11,637 nt of DNA from an uncultured Bacillus sp. (GCA_937894355.1 CALCRD010000132.1:1-11637); one strand, 5' to 3'; numbered from the stretch's first letter, positions 1-6,924 are shown. Numbers and translations are program-made. Notes: a model not told the origin generated them from the sequence alone.

Positions 1-469
1 GCATTTTATTATTTTGATAACGTGTTTGTGTTTCAAAAACATAATGGTCTTTGGTAGCCTTAAACTTTGCCTGTTTATCTTCAAGAATGTCATTAATTAA
101 TGATTCGTATAAATAGGCTTGACTGCTGTTTTGCGGCCAATCACTTTGGAATTTAAAGCTTTTATTTAGCGCTGGCGTGAGGACGAATACCCCCTCATTA
201 TTACGTAAAATCATTTGACTTTGATCCTTTTGGGCATTTTTCAAATTAACACGATAAAACTTTGGATCCTTATGCCAAATATCAACCTCATAGGTTTGTG
301 GCTCTTTACCCATTTGCAAGGTCATTTTCGCCTCTGCTTTATAGGCTGTTAATTTATCAAGCTTTCCCTTTAAATCTTTGACCACTTCTTCTTGAGTTTT
401 TGTACCACAGGCCGAAAGTACAAAAACCACCATTAGCCCGGTGAGAAGCATCAACCAGATTTTCCTCAT
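1..469 (-). CDS. ydcC: YdcC-like lipoprotein of the LolA-like family, partial
   Basis: The gene is open from an ATG at 469 to the left edge, so only the first 156 residues are visible and the C-terminus is missing. The N-terminus has a basic start (MRK), a hydrophobic stretch at about residues 4-17 and a lipobox L18-S19-A20-C21, so this is a lipoprotein expected to be lipidated on Cys21 and anchored outside the cytoplasmic membrane. The following beta-rich part (DIWHKDPKFYRVNL, then LTPALNKSFKFQSDW) resembles Bacillus YdcC, which is grouped with the outer-membrane lipoprotein carrier (LolA-like) fold. In a Gram-positive cell a true LolA role is not expected and the function is unknown. An AAAGGGG Shine-Dalgarno lies about 11 nt upstream of the ATG. 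It follows acpS on the same strand after a 171-nt gap, as in B. subtilis (acpS then ydcC). Assignment to the family is confident; the biological role is not. Confidence 0.88.
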   Translation of the reverse strand, partial: MRKIWLMLLTGLMVVFVLSACGTKTQEEVVKDLKGKLDKLTAYKAEAKMTLQMGKEPQTYEVDIWHKDPKFYRVNLKNAQKDQSQMILRNNEGVFVLTPALNKSFKFQSDWPQNSSQAYLYESLINDILEDKQAKFKATKDHYVFETQTRYQNNKM

Positions 470-640
470 TTCGTCTTCAACCCCTTTAGTCTCATTTCTT
501 CATAGAAATGGAGAACGGATCAGGATAATACAATGGTGTTTTATACACTGATCTCACTTTTCACCAAAGTTCCTGCCGTCCAACCTTGTCTCTTTTATCG
601 CACTATGAATATATGAGACAACCTTAGGGAATATGACGTA

Positions 641-1006
641 TTAAATTTTATCGGCGATTTTTTCTATTACAACTTGAGCTATAGCGTATTGTTCACTATG
701 GGAAATTGAAAGATGTACTCCCTCGGAGAAAGGTTTGATAATAAACGGTTTGCCTTTTGCGTCTTTTCGAATTTCAATATCAAGAAAAGAAAGATTCTGG
801 CCTATTCCTGAGCCTACCGCTTTGGAGAATGCCTCTTTTGCCGCAAACCTTCCTGCCAAAAATTCTACCTGTCTTTTTTCAGACAGGGTTTCAAAGTCGT
901 CTTTTTCCCCTATAGTCAGGACGCGGTCAATGATTTTCCGTTGCCGCCCGATTAGGTTCTTGATTCGATTCAGTTCTACAATATCAATTCCAATTCCTTC
1001 GATCAT
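641..1006 (-). CDS. acpS: Holo-[acyl-carrier-protein] synthase AcpS
   Basis: AcpS transfers 4'-phosphopantetheine from coenzyme A to the conserved serine of apo acyl carrier protein, in the cytoplasm, which activates ACP for fatty-acid synthesis. The product has 121 residues, the usual length for the trimeric AcpS type. The N-terminal GIGIDIVEL contains the Mg-binding Asp8; the helix [15 protein letters not shown] contains the second metal ligand Glu58; GKPF and the C-terminal [16 protein letters not shown] are also family signatures. I place the start at the internal ATG at 1006 (MIEGIGID), because AGAAGGA lies 8 nt before it. An in-frame ATG 21 nt further upstream has no Shine-Dalgarno and would add seven residues not usual in the family. 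The gene is divergent from the rhomboid gene, with a GC-rich element between them. Function is firm from motifs and from the acpS-ydcC order known in Bacillus. Confidence 0.96.
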   Translation of the reverse strand: MIEGIGIDIVELNRIKNLIGRQRKIIDRVLTIGEKDDFETLSEKRQVEFLAGRFAAKEAFSKAVGSGIGQNLSFLDIEIRKDAKGKPFIIKPFSEGVHLSISHSEQYAIAQVVIEKIADKI

Positions 1007-1073
1007 CCTTATCTTCCTTCTATTCATATTTGTATTATCATAATATTAGCTACAAGAATGTTTTTTCTAAAAA

Positions 1074-1082
1074 TGGTATTAT
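1074..1082 (+). promoter_or_regulatory. Candidate extended -10 (TGGTATTAT) for the rhomboid gene
   Basis: TGGTATTAT fits an extended -10 (TGn plus TATTAT, 5 of 6 to consensus), but there is no good -35 at 17 nt. It is proposed mainly because the rhomboid gene has almost no room for a promoter between the element that ends at 1284 and its Shine-Dalgarno at 1292. If used, the transcript would carry the whole GC-rich element as its 5' leader. Weak evidence. Confidence 0.25.
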
Positions 1083-1096
1083 TAAAAAAAGCGTAA

Positions 1097-1284
1097 GCGC
1101 GTGTTAAATTTGGCCGTTGATTTCCGCTGCAGGTCGCTCGCGCACCTTAGGGGCGGGCGGTAAGCCTCCTCGGCGCAACTTGCGCCTGTGGGGTCTTACC
1201 TGTCCCGCTACCTCCCGCAGGAGTCTCGCATATCCGATCCAATCAACTAAGTTCGAAAAGTCAATATTGAACATTAACACAACT
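1097..1284 (+). mobile_element. GC-rich interspersed miniature element, copy A
   Basis: This 188-bp block matches copy B (6739-6924) and, in inverted orientation, copy C (11508-11637). It is noncoding and much richer in GC than its surroundings. The left end GCGCGTGTTAA is a decayed form of the GGCTGTGTTAA terminus of copy B; the right end TTAACACAACT is better preserved. The centre (1159-1200) folds into a hairpin: GGTAAG, a bulged C, CTCC, then GGCGC, paired with GCGCC, GGGG, a bulged T and CTTACC. Downstream is the block CTCCCGCAGGAGTCT, shared by all copies. No target duplication is visible here, so this is probably an older copy. It ends only 7 nt before the Shine-Dalgarno of the rhomboid gene and must form most of that gene's upstream region. 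I recognise this type of GC-rich repeat as widespread in Bacillaceae genomes, but I know of no established function. Confidence 0.85.
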
Positions 1285-1305
1285 TATATATAAAGGAGGT
1301 TTCTT

Positions 1306-1914
1306 ATGTTCTCAAGAACAGAAAGTTTCCAACAATTCATTCGTTATTACCCTGTTGTCTCTGTTATTATACTCATACATATTTTATTATTTCTAGTAAC
1401 ATCAATCCCTTTTTTCCCTAATGATTGGATATTCGGATTATTTGCGGGTGTGAATTTCTATATTGCCGAAGGCGAGCTGTGGCGATTTGTCACTCCTATT
1501 TTTTTACACAGTGGATTTGTCCATATGCTATTTAATAGCTTTTCGCTGGTATTATTCGGTCCTGGCTTAGAGTTGATGCTGGGGAAAACGAAATTTATCC
1601 TTCTTTATATTGTCGGAGGAGTGTTAGCCAATGTCGCCACTTACCTCCTTAATCCCTTAACCTATATTCATGTAGGCTCAAGCGGGGCCATTTTCGCTCT
1701 TTTCGGATTCTATGTTGCCATCGTTATCTTTAAAAAACAGATGCTGTCCAAAGAGAATTCGCAAATTATCTTAACCATCACGGTTATTGGTGTAGTTATG
1801 ACCTTTATCCAGCCCAATATTAATATCACCGCTCATGTTTTCGGGCTCCTTTCCGGTTTTCTAATTGGTGCCATTGTTTATTCCGGTGGCTCTAAAAACA
1901 GAGAAAACTGGTAA
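1306..1914 (+). CDS. ydcA: Rhomboid family intramembrane serine protease
   Basis: A 202-residue polytopic membrane protein with about six membrane segments. Rhomboids cut transmembrane helices of substrates inside the lipid bilayer with a Ser-His dyad. The first signature is HSGFVHMLFNSFSLVLFGP, giving His68, His73 and the oxyanion-stabilising Asn77. GSSG at 124-127 supplies catalytic Ser126, and AHVFGLLSGFLIG carries His177. All key residues are present, so it should be active. The ATG at 1306 has an excellent AAAGGAGG (1292-1299) 6 nt upstream. It corresponds to B. subtilis YdcA, the rhomboid next to acpS, for which I know no firm substrate. It is the only plus-strand gene here: it diverges from acpS, converges on ydbT and is followed by a strong terminator. 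The region before it is occupied by repeat copy A, so its promoter must lie within or beyond that element. Confidence 0.93.
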   Translation: MFSRTESFQQFIRYYPVVSVIILIHILLFLVTSIPFFPNDWIFGLFAGVNFYIAEGELWRFVTPIFLHSGFVHMLFNSFSLVLFGPGLELMLGKTKFILLYIVGGVLANVATYLLNPLTYIHVGSSGAIFALFGFYVAIVIFKKQMLSKENSQIILTITVIGVVMTFIQPNINITAHVFGLLSGFLIGAIVYSGGSKNRENW

Positions 1915-1991
1915 GCCTAGCGGGTAAAAGCTAAATTCCCGGATGAATCTAGCCCGACCAGAGACACAGCAAGTTTCTAAGCAATTTAATA

Positions 1992-2029
1992 AGAGGCTAC
2001 TCAAATTTCTTTGAGTAGCCTCTTTTTTT
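1992..2029 (+). terminator. Intrinsic terminator of the rhomboid gene
   Basis: A perfect 14-bp stem (AGAGGCTACTCAAA at 1992-2005 with its complement at 2010-2023) closes a 4-nt loop and is followed by a run of seven T (2023-2029). On the other strand the tail is only moderately T-rich (TTATTAAAT), so it may also serve the converging ydbS-ydbT transcript, less efficiently. Confidence 0.93.
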
Positions 2030-2076
2030 ACGTTTATTCAAGCTCACTTACTTCCTAAAATTGGAACCCCCCCAAT

Positions 2077-3540
2077 TCAAAGACTTTTCTCGTTACCCTT
2101 CTCACGAGATAACCACTTGAAGATGGTTACAGCATCTTCTCGTTCTATATCAATAACCCGGCCTCCCCCTCCGCCATGTCCCGATTTTACGAGTGCACGA
2201 ATGGTAGAAAGCCCTTGGTTTCTTTGAAAATAACTTTCTGAGCTTTTCACAGATTGAATCTTCCTTTTTGTCACAAATACAATATGCTTGTTTATCTCTC
2301 GGAATTGCAGGGTAAGTTGATTCTCATCAATGCTCCATCCAGCATCATGGTGGGTAAGATATTGTAAATAGGTAATTGGAAGGATTAACAGGAGTGTTAA
2401 CCAAGCCCACGGACCAAGAAATATCGGTGGAATCAGAATAACCGGTAAAATCATCAGCCAACCTTTTATAAGGTATCTCCATAACGCCCGGTTTGGAGCA
2501 TGCTGAACCTTAACATTTAGCTGGTAATCAGGTAGCCACTTACCAAGAATTTCAGCCATTTCCTTCCGTTTTACGATTGGAAGCACCATTACTTTAGATA
2601 ACTCCTTATTTTCCACCGACCCGCCAGCTGTTTCAAAAAATACCGTTCCATAGCCGAAAGGTTGTCTAAGGATATTTTGCGAGATTCTTACCGATTGAAT
2701 TCGCTTTAATGGCACGGTAATTTGCCGTTTTTCAATTAATCCACGTGATATGACGAAGTCAGCACCGGTTTTTCGAACCGAAAAGTTGGCATACTTAAAC
2801 ATCGTCCCGATTAGGGCAATGAACCAGACAAATAGGAAGCCAATCAACACCAGCACGCTTATAACGACAATTCCATTAGTAATAAAACTATTAAACTGAT
2901 CAAAAACGGTTTTATAGGGAATAAGCTCTTCGATTTGCGTTAAGAAGGCAATAACTGCTGATAAAATAACCCCTACTCCTCCAGAGGTCGTAGCTAACAT
3001 AATTAGTTCTTTCGTGGACATTTTGTAAATGAGGCTTTCTTCAGCTTGTTCCTCATCGGCAACCATTTTCACATTTCGATTTTTTATCTCTTTTAATATT
3101 TCTTGAAATCGATTGGCCTCTTGTTTGGAAATTGCAGCTAAAACAGCCTCCGCTTCCTCTTTTCCTATTCCACCAGGTGCTGCTGTTTCCACTTTTAGCT
3201 TCACTAACCCAAAAGCACGATGGAGAATTCCTTCTGATTGATCAAGACTATGTATTCTTTCAAAGGGGATATAGCGCTTGTGCCGCACAAATACCCCTGA
3301 TTCAATCCGTAATTCATTTTCCTCAATCCGATAAGTGAACCGCAACCAAAAGATAAAACTATAAATCAGGGACAAAGCAATCACAGCCGCAGGTATTCCC
3401 AGCGAGAATATATCCCATTCTGATCCTCTTCTGCCAAAGATAGTCACAAAAATAATCGGAACAATCATTTCTTTTAATTGCTTTAAAGCTGTTAATACAA
3501 CTGAGATCGGGTGAATTCGTTTTGGCTCAGACATCCTCAT
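2077..3540 (-). CDS. ydbT: Membrane protein with three bacterial PH (DUF304) domains, YdbT
   Basis: A 487-residue membrane protein with three bPH_2/DUF304 repeats separated by membrane segments. Hydrophobic segments lie near residues 25-36, 46-66, 185-203, 222-246, 358-376 and 378-396. The PH-like repeats run from about 69-120 (TYRIEENELRIESGVF...IPFERIHSL), 251-305 (FVISRGLIEKRQITVPLKRIQSV) and 399-465 (WSIDENQLTLQFREI...KRKIQSV). The pattern 'R/K-I-x-S-(L/V)' after each first sheet repeats three times, which indicates internal duplication. B. subtilis ydbS-ydbT is a sigma-W operon that contributes to resistance to antimicrobials made by other bacilli; that role is inferred here from homology and order. 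The start overlaps the end of ydbS by 14 nt, with GAGGGTGG just upstream, which indicates translational coupling. A second ATG two codons later is also possible. A run of five glycines (SGHGGGGGR, residues 453-461) sits in the third domain. Confidence 0.9.
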   Translation of the reverse strand: MRMSEPKRIHPISVVLTALKQLKEMIVPIIFVTIFGRRGSEWDIFSLGIPAAVIALSLIYSFIFWLRFTYRIEENELRIESGVFVRHKRYIPFERIHSLDQSEGILHRAFGLVKLKVETAAPGGIGKEEAEAVLAAISKQEANRFQEILKEIKNRNVKMVADEEQAEESLIYKMSTKELIMLATTSGGVGVILSAVIAFLTQIEELIPYKTVFDQFNSFITNGIVVISVLVLIGFLFVWFIALIGTMFKYANFSVRKTGADFVISRGLIEKRQITVPLKRIQSVRISQNILRQPFGYGTVFFETAGGSVENKELSKVMVLPIVKRKEMAEILGKWLPDYQLNVKVQHAPNRALWRYLIKGWLMILPVILIPPIFLGPWAWLTLLLILPITYLQYLTHHDAGWSIDENQLTLQFREINKHIVFVTKRKIQSVKSSESYFQRNQGLSTIRALVKSGHGGGGGRVIDIEREDAVTIFKWLSREKGNEKSL

Positions 3541-4006
3541 CGGCCACCCTCGTTAAATTCCCAATATAATACCGAAGTTCTTCGGCTTCAGCCTCATCCA
3601 ATGCTGGTATTTCATGAACAGTTGCAGCCGTGGAAACTGCCACTGATGCCAAGTTATATTTTTTCAAAATTGGTCCTTGCTTTGTATCGACATGTTGTAC
3701 CCTAATCATGGGAATCAGGGTCCTTTTCATGAACAGGACACCCTGTTGTAGTTCAATCTCAGTTTCTCTCACTTCATAACGCCAACGCTTCCATCTAAGC
3801 TTCGGCATTAACAAAATAAAGACATATGAATAAATAATTGCGGTTCCTATTGCAAGGGCAGCTATCCAGCTTGGCCATTCGAAAATATTGCTTAAAGTAA
3901 CAACGCTGCCACAAAACGATAGAAACAAGATAGAATTGATCATCCCGCGAATTCGCCATACCTTTAGTGCCTTATCAGATATTCTTGTCTGTGGTTCCAT
4001 TAACAT
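3527..4006 (-). CDS. ydbS: Membrane protein with one bacterial PH (DUF304) domain, YdbS
   Basis: A 159-residue protein with two membrane helices (about 22-40 and 46-66) followed by a single bPH_2/DUF304 domain (about 70-150: RYEVRETEIELQQGVLFMKRTLIPMIRVQHVDTKQGP). The sequence Y-x-V-x-E-x-x-I-x-L-x-x-G and the 'IPMxRVQHV' segment match the repeats in YdbT, so the two proteins probably act together in the membrane. It is the upstream partner of ydbT and overlaps it by 14 nt. The start is ATG at 4006 or the ATG two codons later; the upstream AAAGGGGTAGAGG could serve either. It starts 29 nt after the T-run of the cshA terminator. I see no sigma-W type promoter (TGAAAC-n16-CGTA) in that gap, so regulation may differ from B. 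subtilis or rely on read-through from cshA. Confidence 0.9.
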   Translation of the reverse strand: MLMEPQTRISDKALKVWRIRGMINSILFLSFCGSVVTLSNIFEWPSWIAALAIGTAIIYSYVFILLMPKLRWKRWRYEVRETEIELQQGVLFMKRTLIPMIRVQHVDTKQGPILKKYNLASVAVSTAATVHEIPALDEAEAEELRYYIGNLTRVADEDV

Positions 4007-4034
4007 GAAGCCTCTACCCCTTTAAATTACTGTG

Positions 4035-4067
4035 TAAAAAAGGCTGTCGAGATATCTCAACAGCCTT
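4035..4067 (-). terminator. Intrinsic terminator of cshA
   Basis: On the minus strand AAGGCTGT-t-GAGATATCTC-g-ACAGCCTT (4067 to 4040) is a near-perfect palindrome followed by a T run (4040-4035). It begins 15 nt after the cshA stop codon and precedes ydbS. The T-rich plus-strand flank makes it look bidirectional, but no plus-strand gene enters it. Confidence 0.92.
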
Positions 4068-4081
4068 AATTTTTTAAAAGA

Positions 4082-5551
4082 TTACCGATATGATGTTGGT
4101 TTCGGTTTTGAACCACTAGTTGGACTGCGTTTGGCACCTGAACGAGGGTTCACTTGGCCTTTTTTTCTAGCATTATAATCAGAGCTTTTACGATAGTCGC
4201 TACGGTCATTCGGTCTTCTATCGCGTTTTTGCGGAAGCGGTGACTCATCTGTAAGCTTTACAGGCGTTGCATCCGGCTCTTTTGTTAACACTTTTAATAC
4301 TGCTGCTACAACTGTTGCTGCATCTTGCTGTTCTAACAATTCATCCGCAGCTTGTTTATAAGCATTTAAATTATTTTCTTCGATTGTTTGCAGGATTTTT
4401 TCCATCGCTGCCTTCTGTTGACCTTCAAGTGCTTGATCTAATGTCGGTGGTACTAATTTTTCCATACGACGCTTGGTTGTTCTTTCAACAACGCTTAAAT
4501 ATGATTTTTCCCGATGTGTAACAAAGGTCATCGCCATGCCAGTTTTTCCAGCACGTCCAGTACGACCTATACGGTGAACATAGCTCTCAGGATCCTGTGG
4601 TATATCAAAATTGTAGACATGGGTAACACCAGAAATATCTAGACCACGGGCTGCGACGTCCGTTGCCACAAGTACTTCAATCGAGCCTTCTTTGAATTTC
4701 TTTAATACTGATAAGCGCTTGGCTTGGCTTAAATCCCCATGGATTCCTTCAGCCATATAACCTCTTAAGTTAAGCGCTCCAGCCAACTCATCAACACGAC
4801 GCTTCGTTCTACCGAACACAATCGCCAATTCTGGGGACTGAATATCTAATAGTCTTGTCAAAACATCAAATTTACTTCTTTCTTGCACTTCTACATAAAA
4901 TTGTTCAACTGAAGAAACAGTTACTTCTTTAGTTTTCACACGAACAATTTGCGGATCCTTCATAAATGTTTGGGCAATTTTCTGAATCGGCGCTGGCATT
5001 GTTGCTGAAAATAACAAAGTTTGACGTTCTGTTGGAATATTAGACAGGATTGACTCAATATCTTCAACAAAACCCATGTTCAGCATTTCATCAGCTTCAT
5101 CTAAAATAGCTGTTTGCACTTGATCTAAACGGAGTGTTTTGCGATTAATATGATCAATCAGTCGCCCTGGTGTACCCACAATAATATGGGGATTCTTTTT
5201 CAAAGCACGAATTTGCCGATTAATATCTTGTCCACCATAAATCGGTAGCACTCGAACTCTTTTACCATAGCCAATTTTATAAAGCTCTTCCGAAACTTGG
5301 ATAGCCAGTTCTCGAGTTGGTGCAACGACAATACCCTGAATAAAGTTAGCATCTTTATCAATCTTTTCAATCATAGGAATCCCAAATGCAGCTGTTTTTC
5401 CGGTACCAGTTTGGGCTTGTCCGATTAAGTCTTTGTTTTCTAAACTTAATGGAATTGTTTCTACTTGAATCGGTGTAGCTTCTTCAAATCCCATTCTTTT
5501 TATTGATTTCATAATTGCCGGGCTAAGGCCCAATTCTTGAAAGGTCGTCAA
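4082..5551 (-). CDS. cshA: DEAD-box ATP-dependent RNA helicase CshA
   Basis: CshA unwinds RNA duplexes with ATP; in B. subtilis and Staphylococcus it works with the RNA degradosome and in ribosome assembly, and matters in the cold. With the start chosen here the product has 489 residues. RecA domain 1 shows the Q motif (F4, Gln29), motif I AQTGTGKT (46-53), Ia PTRELA (78-83), Ib TPGR (127-130), II DEAD (151-154) and III SAT (182-184). Domain 2 shows ARGLD (301-305) and motif [10 protein letters not shown] (326-333). An additional dimerisation-type region follows, then a basic, disordered tail (about 438-489, rich in R, K, S, P) typical of RNA-binding tails. I place the start at the TTG at 5551 (TTFQELGLS), 8 nt after AAAAGGAGA. 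A TTG three codons earlier overlaps that Shine-Dalgarno and cannot be used well. The start is therefore non-ATG. It lies directly upstream of ydbS, as in B. subtilis. Confidence 0.97.
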   Translation of the reverse strand: MTTFQELGLSPAIMKSIKRMGFEEATPIQVETIPLSLENKDLIGQAQTGTGKTAAFGIPMIEKIDKDANFIQGIVVAPTRELAIQVSEELYKIGYGKRVRVLPIYGGQDINRQIRALKKNPHIIVGTPGRLIDHINRKTLRLDQVQTAILDEADEMLNMGFVEDIESILSNIPTERQTLLFSATMPAPIQKIAQTFMKDPQIVRVKTKEVTVSSVEQFYVEVQERSKFDVLTRLLDIQSPELAIVFGRTKRRVDELAGALNLRGYMAEGIHGDLSQAKRLSVLKKFKEGSIEVLVATDVAARGLDISGVTHVYNFDIPQDPESYVHRIGRTGRAGKTGMAMTFVTHREKSYLSVVERTTKRRMEKLVPPTLDQALEGQQKAAMEKILQTIEENNLNAYKQAADELLEQQDAATVVAAVLKVLTKEPDATPVKLTDESPLPQKRDRRPNDRSDYRKSSDYNARKKGQVNPRSGAKRSPTSGSKPKPTSYR

Positions 5552-5597
5552 TTTTTTCAATCTCCTTTTTACTACTTTGTCAAAATGATGTTTTAGT

Positions 5598-5624
5598 TTT
5601 ATATTTTTTATTCCCTTATGTAAA
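5598..5624 (-). promoter_or_regulatory. Candidate sigma-A promoter proximal to cshA
   Basis: On the minus strand TTTACA (5624-5619, 5 of 6) and TATAAA (5603-5598, 5 of 6) are separated by 15 nt, slightly short of ideal. Initiation near 5591 would give a leader of about 40 nt before the TTG start of cshA. It lies downstream of the terminator at 5653-5684, so it would drive cshA independently of upstream transcription. Confidence 0.45.
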
Positions 5625-5652
5625 AAGCTTCCATAATATTTCCTTTTTTCTC

Positions 5653-5684
5653 AAAAAAAAACATTCTCCTTCGAGGAGTATGTT
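5653..5684 (-). terminator. Intrinsic terminator in the cshA upstream region
   Basis: On the minus strand AACAT-a-CTCC-tcgaa-GGAG-a-ATGTT (5684-5660) forms a stem with one A-A mismatch and is followed by nine T (5661-5653). It stands about 100 nt upstream of the cshA start and about 196 nt after the esterase stop. It is either the esterase terminator or a leader attenuator of cshA, because a candidate promoter lies just upstream at 5723-5751. Confidence 0.85.
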
Positions 5685-5722
5685 CAGGTGTAAGCAAGGT
5701 TAGCACTTATACTTTATTGATT

Positions 5723-5751
5723 ATTTTACCACTTTAACCTATAAAATGCAA
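5723..5751 (-). promoter_or_regulatory. Candidate distal cshA promoter with extended -10
   Basis: On the minus strand TTGCAT (5751-5746, weak -35, 3 of 6) lies 17 nt from TAAAAT (5728-5723, 5 of 6), which is preceded by TGG and so makes an extended -10. Transcription would start near 5716 and meet the intrinsic terminator ending at 5653, giving a short RNA of about 64 nt unless it reads through to cshA. The 5752-5879 stretch before it shows no gene or convincing signal. Confidence 0.4.
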
Positions 5752-5879
5752 TAAAATGGGCTGACAACCATTGCTAAGACTGCGATGTAGTAGGCTTTTC
5801 ACAAATTGTTTCAAATTACGAAATTAGTAAGATTCTTTCATAACCAACACCATATTCAGTTTTTACAAAAACCCTTCCA

Positions 5880-6566
5880 TTAATCCTGCAAAAAATCTAA
5901 TACTTCCGTAAAAAGCTGTTCTCGCTCTTCACTATGACAAATTAAGTGTTTTGAATTTTGATAAAAGATGAGCTTTTTTTGATCAGCTCCAATTTGGTTA
6001 TACAAATATTGCGCACTCTTTGGTGGTACAATCCCGTCACATTCCCCTTGGGCAATAAAAGTAGGAACTGTAACTTCATGGAGGATCGGTCTTACCTTAG
6101 TAACCAAGGTGCGAAATTGAAGCGTTGCTGTCATTGGTGTATCGATAATTTTCTGCTTATAGCGAATAAAAAGCTCATTATTAGCTAGATTCCCTTTAAA
6201 TGAATCGACGATTATGTCCTTAATATCAGCAGCTAGTTGCTTTGGATTTACGTAATAGGCAGCGGTACTTAATAGGACTAACTTATTTATTGGATGATTT
6301 GCTGATAAGTAACTGGCAATTAGTCCTCCCATTGAAAAACCAATAACGTAGACGGTGTCACAAGTGTCCAGCAATTCTTGTAAAGACTGGTTGGCATGTT
6401 CTAACCAATCGTTATAACGAATCCCTTGCAATTGTAATGTTTGCCCATGTCCAGGCAAAGTGGGCACAGCAAAACGCCAATTGGTTCTTTCTGTTAAATA
6501 TTGTACGAGAGGCTCGACCTCAAAAGGGGCGCCCGTAAACCCATGAATACATAAGCAACCAATCAT
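5880..6566 (-). CDS. Alpha/beta-hydrolase carboxylesterase (Est30-like)
   Basis: A 228-residue cytoplasmic alpha/beta-hydrolase expected to hydrolyse short-chain carboxylic esters. The N-terminal CIHGFTGAP gives the oxyanion hole (His8-Gly9-Phe10). GFSMGG is the nucleophile elbow with Ser78. Asp177 in GECDGIVPP and His207 in SKHLICH complete the Ser-Asp-His triad. A small cap region lies about residues 110-160. Length and motif spacing match the Geobacillus Est30 group of carboxylesterases. There is no signal peptide. The physiological substrate cannot be told from sequence. The ATG at 6566 has only a weak upstream GGTGGA. It is a single-gene unit: the hemY terminator (6674-6706) precedes it, and its own terminator may be the distant hairpin at 5653-5684. 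The gene is absent from this interval in B. subtilis; I recall a hydrolase at the corresponding place in the B. cereus group, but cannot check. Confidence 0.88.
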   Translation of the reverse strand: MIGCLCIHGFTGAPFEVEPLVQYLTERTNWRFAVPTLPGHGQTLQLQGIRYNDWLEHANQSLQELLDTCDTVYVIGFSMGGLIASYLSANHPINKLVLLSTAAYYVNPKQLAADIKDIIVDSFKGNLANNELFIRYKQKIIDTPMTATLQFRTLVTKVRPILHEVTVPTFIAQGECDGIVPPKSAQYLYNQIGADQKKLIFYQNSKHLICHSEEREQLFTEVLDFLQD

Positions 6567-6621
6567 TTATTCCACCGCCAGGAATTTGAAATCTTCTTCC
6601 GTCTTAATTTATCCTTATTTC

Positions 6622-6632
6622 ATTGTACCATA
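6622..6632 (-). promoter_or_regulatory. Candidate extended -10 promoter of the esterase gene
   Basis: On the minus strand TATGGTACAAT contains TGG plus TACAAT (5 of 6), a good extended -10, between the hemY terminator and the esterase start. No clear -35 is found 16-18 nt upstream. It would start transcription roughly 50 nt before the ATG. Confidence 0.4.
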
Positions 6633-6673
6633 CCAACGATGTTTTTGTGTTTTATATAGAACAAAAAGTTTCC

Positions 6674-6706
6674 AAAAAAACAGCTTCACCTGAAGTGCAA
6701 AGCTGT
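6674..6706 (-). terminator. Intrinsic terminator of hemY
   Basis: On the minus strand ACAGCTT-tg-CAC-ttcag-GTG-AAGCTGT (6706-6680) is followed by seven T (6680-6674). Repeat copy B now lies between it and the hemY stop codon. With the element removed, the hairpin would begin about 25 nt after the stop, the normal position for this gene's terminator. Confidence 0.88.
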
Positions 6707-6730
6707 CTCTTCTATATATTCTCAGCAGTT

Positions 6731-6738
6731 TATTTTTT
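6731..6738. repeat. Left target-site duplication of copy B
   Basis: TATTTTTT directly abuts the GGCTGTGTTAA end of copy B. The identical 8-mer abuts the other end at 6925-6932, which supports insertion by transposition with an 8-bp duplication. Confidence 0.85.
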
Positions 6739-6924
6739 GGCTGTGTTAAACTTGGCTGTTGATTTCCGCTCCAGGCACTTCGCTTTCCGCGGGCGGTAGC
6801 GGGGAGCCTCCTAGGCGCTTTGCGCCTTTGGAGTCTCCCCTGCCCCGTACTCCCGCAGGAGTCTTCGTGCCTTCCGCTCCAATCAACTAAGTTCGAAAAA
6901 TCAACATTGAACATTAACACAACC
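6739..6924 (+). mobile_element. GC-rich interspersed miniature element, copy B
   Basis: A complete 186-bp copy. The ends GGCTGTGTTAA and TTAACACAACC are inverted repeats with one mismatch; similarity continues inward to the TGTTGATTT block. It is flanked by a perfect 8-bp direct repeat (TATTTTTT). The central hairpin (6801-6840) is GGGGAG, bulged C, CTCC, T, AGGCGC, a TTT loop, GCGCCT, TT, GGAG, bulged T, CTCCCC. An outer pairing AGGCAC/GTGCCT encloses it. The element carries no transposase or credible gene, so it would need a transposase supplied in trans. It is oriented against hemY, and its last base (6924) is the third position of the hemY stop codon. As an RNA-forming unit, the plus strand is the favoured sense (see findings). 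Confidence 0.92.

Noticed and set aside
585..625. Inverted repeat TTGTCTC...GAGACAA between acpS and ydcC as a terminator or operator
   Set aside because: The stem is only 7 bp with a loop of about 20 nt and no T run, so I cannot support a role.
1007..1027. Seven extra N-terminal residues for AcpS from an upstream ATG
   Set aside because: There is no ribosome site before that ATG, while AGAAGGA precedes the internal ATG, and 121 residues is the normal length.
735..1043. Plus-strand open frame across acpS, and similar frames opposite hemY, murF, cshA and ydbT
   Set aside because: They are antisense shadows of well-supported genes without ribosome sites or recognisable domains.
1267..1294. 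TTGAAC-16-TATAAA at the right end of copy A as a promoter for the rhomboid gene
   Set aside because: Transcription would begin at or after the Shine-Dalgarno (1292-1299), leaving no usable ribosome site.
4035..4080. AAGGCTGT at the cshA terminator resembles the ends of the miniature elements
   Set aside because: It is one arm of a compact palindrome with a T run; there is no second end, interior or target duplication. An ordinary terminator explains it.
4007..4081. A sigma-W promoter for ydbS-ydbT, as known in B. subtilis
   Set aside because: No TGAAAC-n16-CGTA type sequence can be found in the gap; only the cshA terminator and a ribosome site are there.
6615..6920. A 101-codon open frame on the minus strand across copy B
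   Set aside because: It lies mostly inside the noncoding repeat, has no family resemblance or ribosome site, and runs through the hemY terminator. Frames of this kind in this repeat are products of its GC-rich palindromes.
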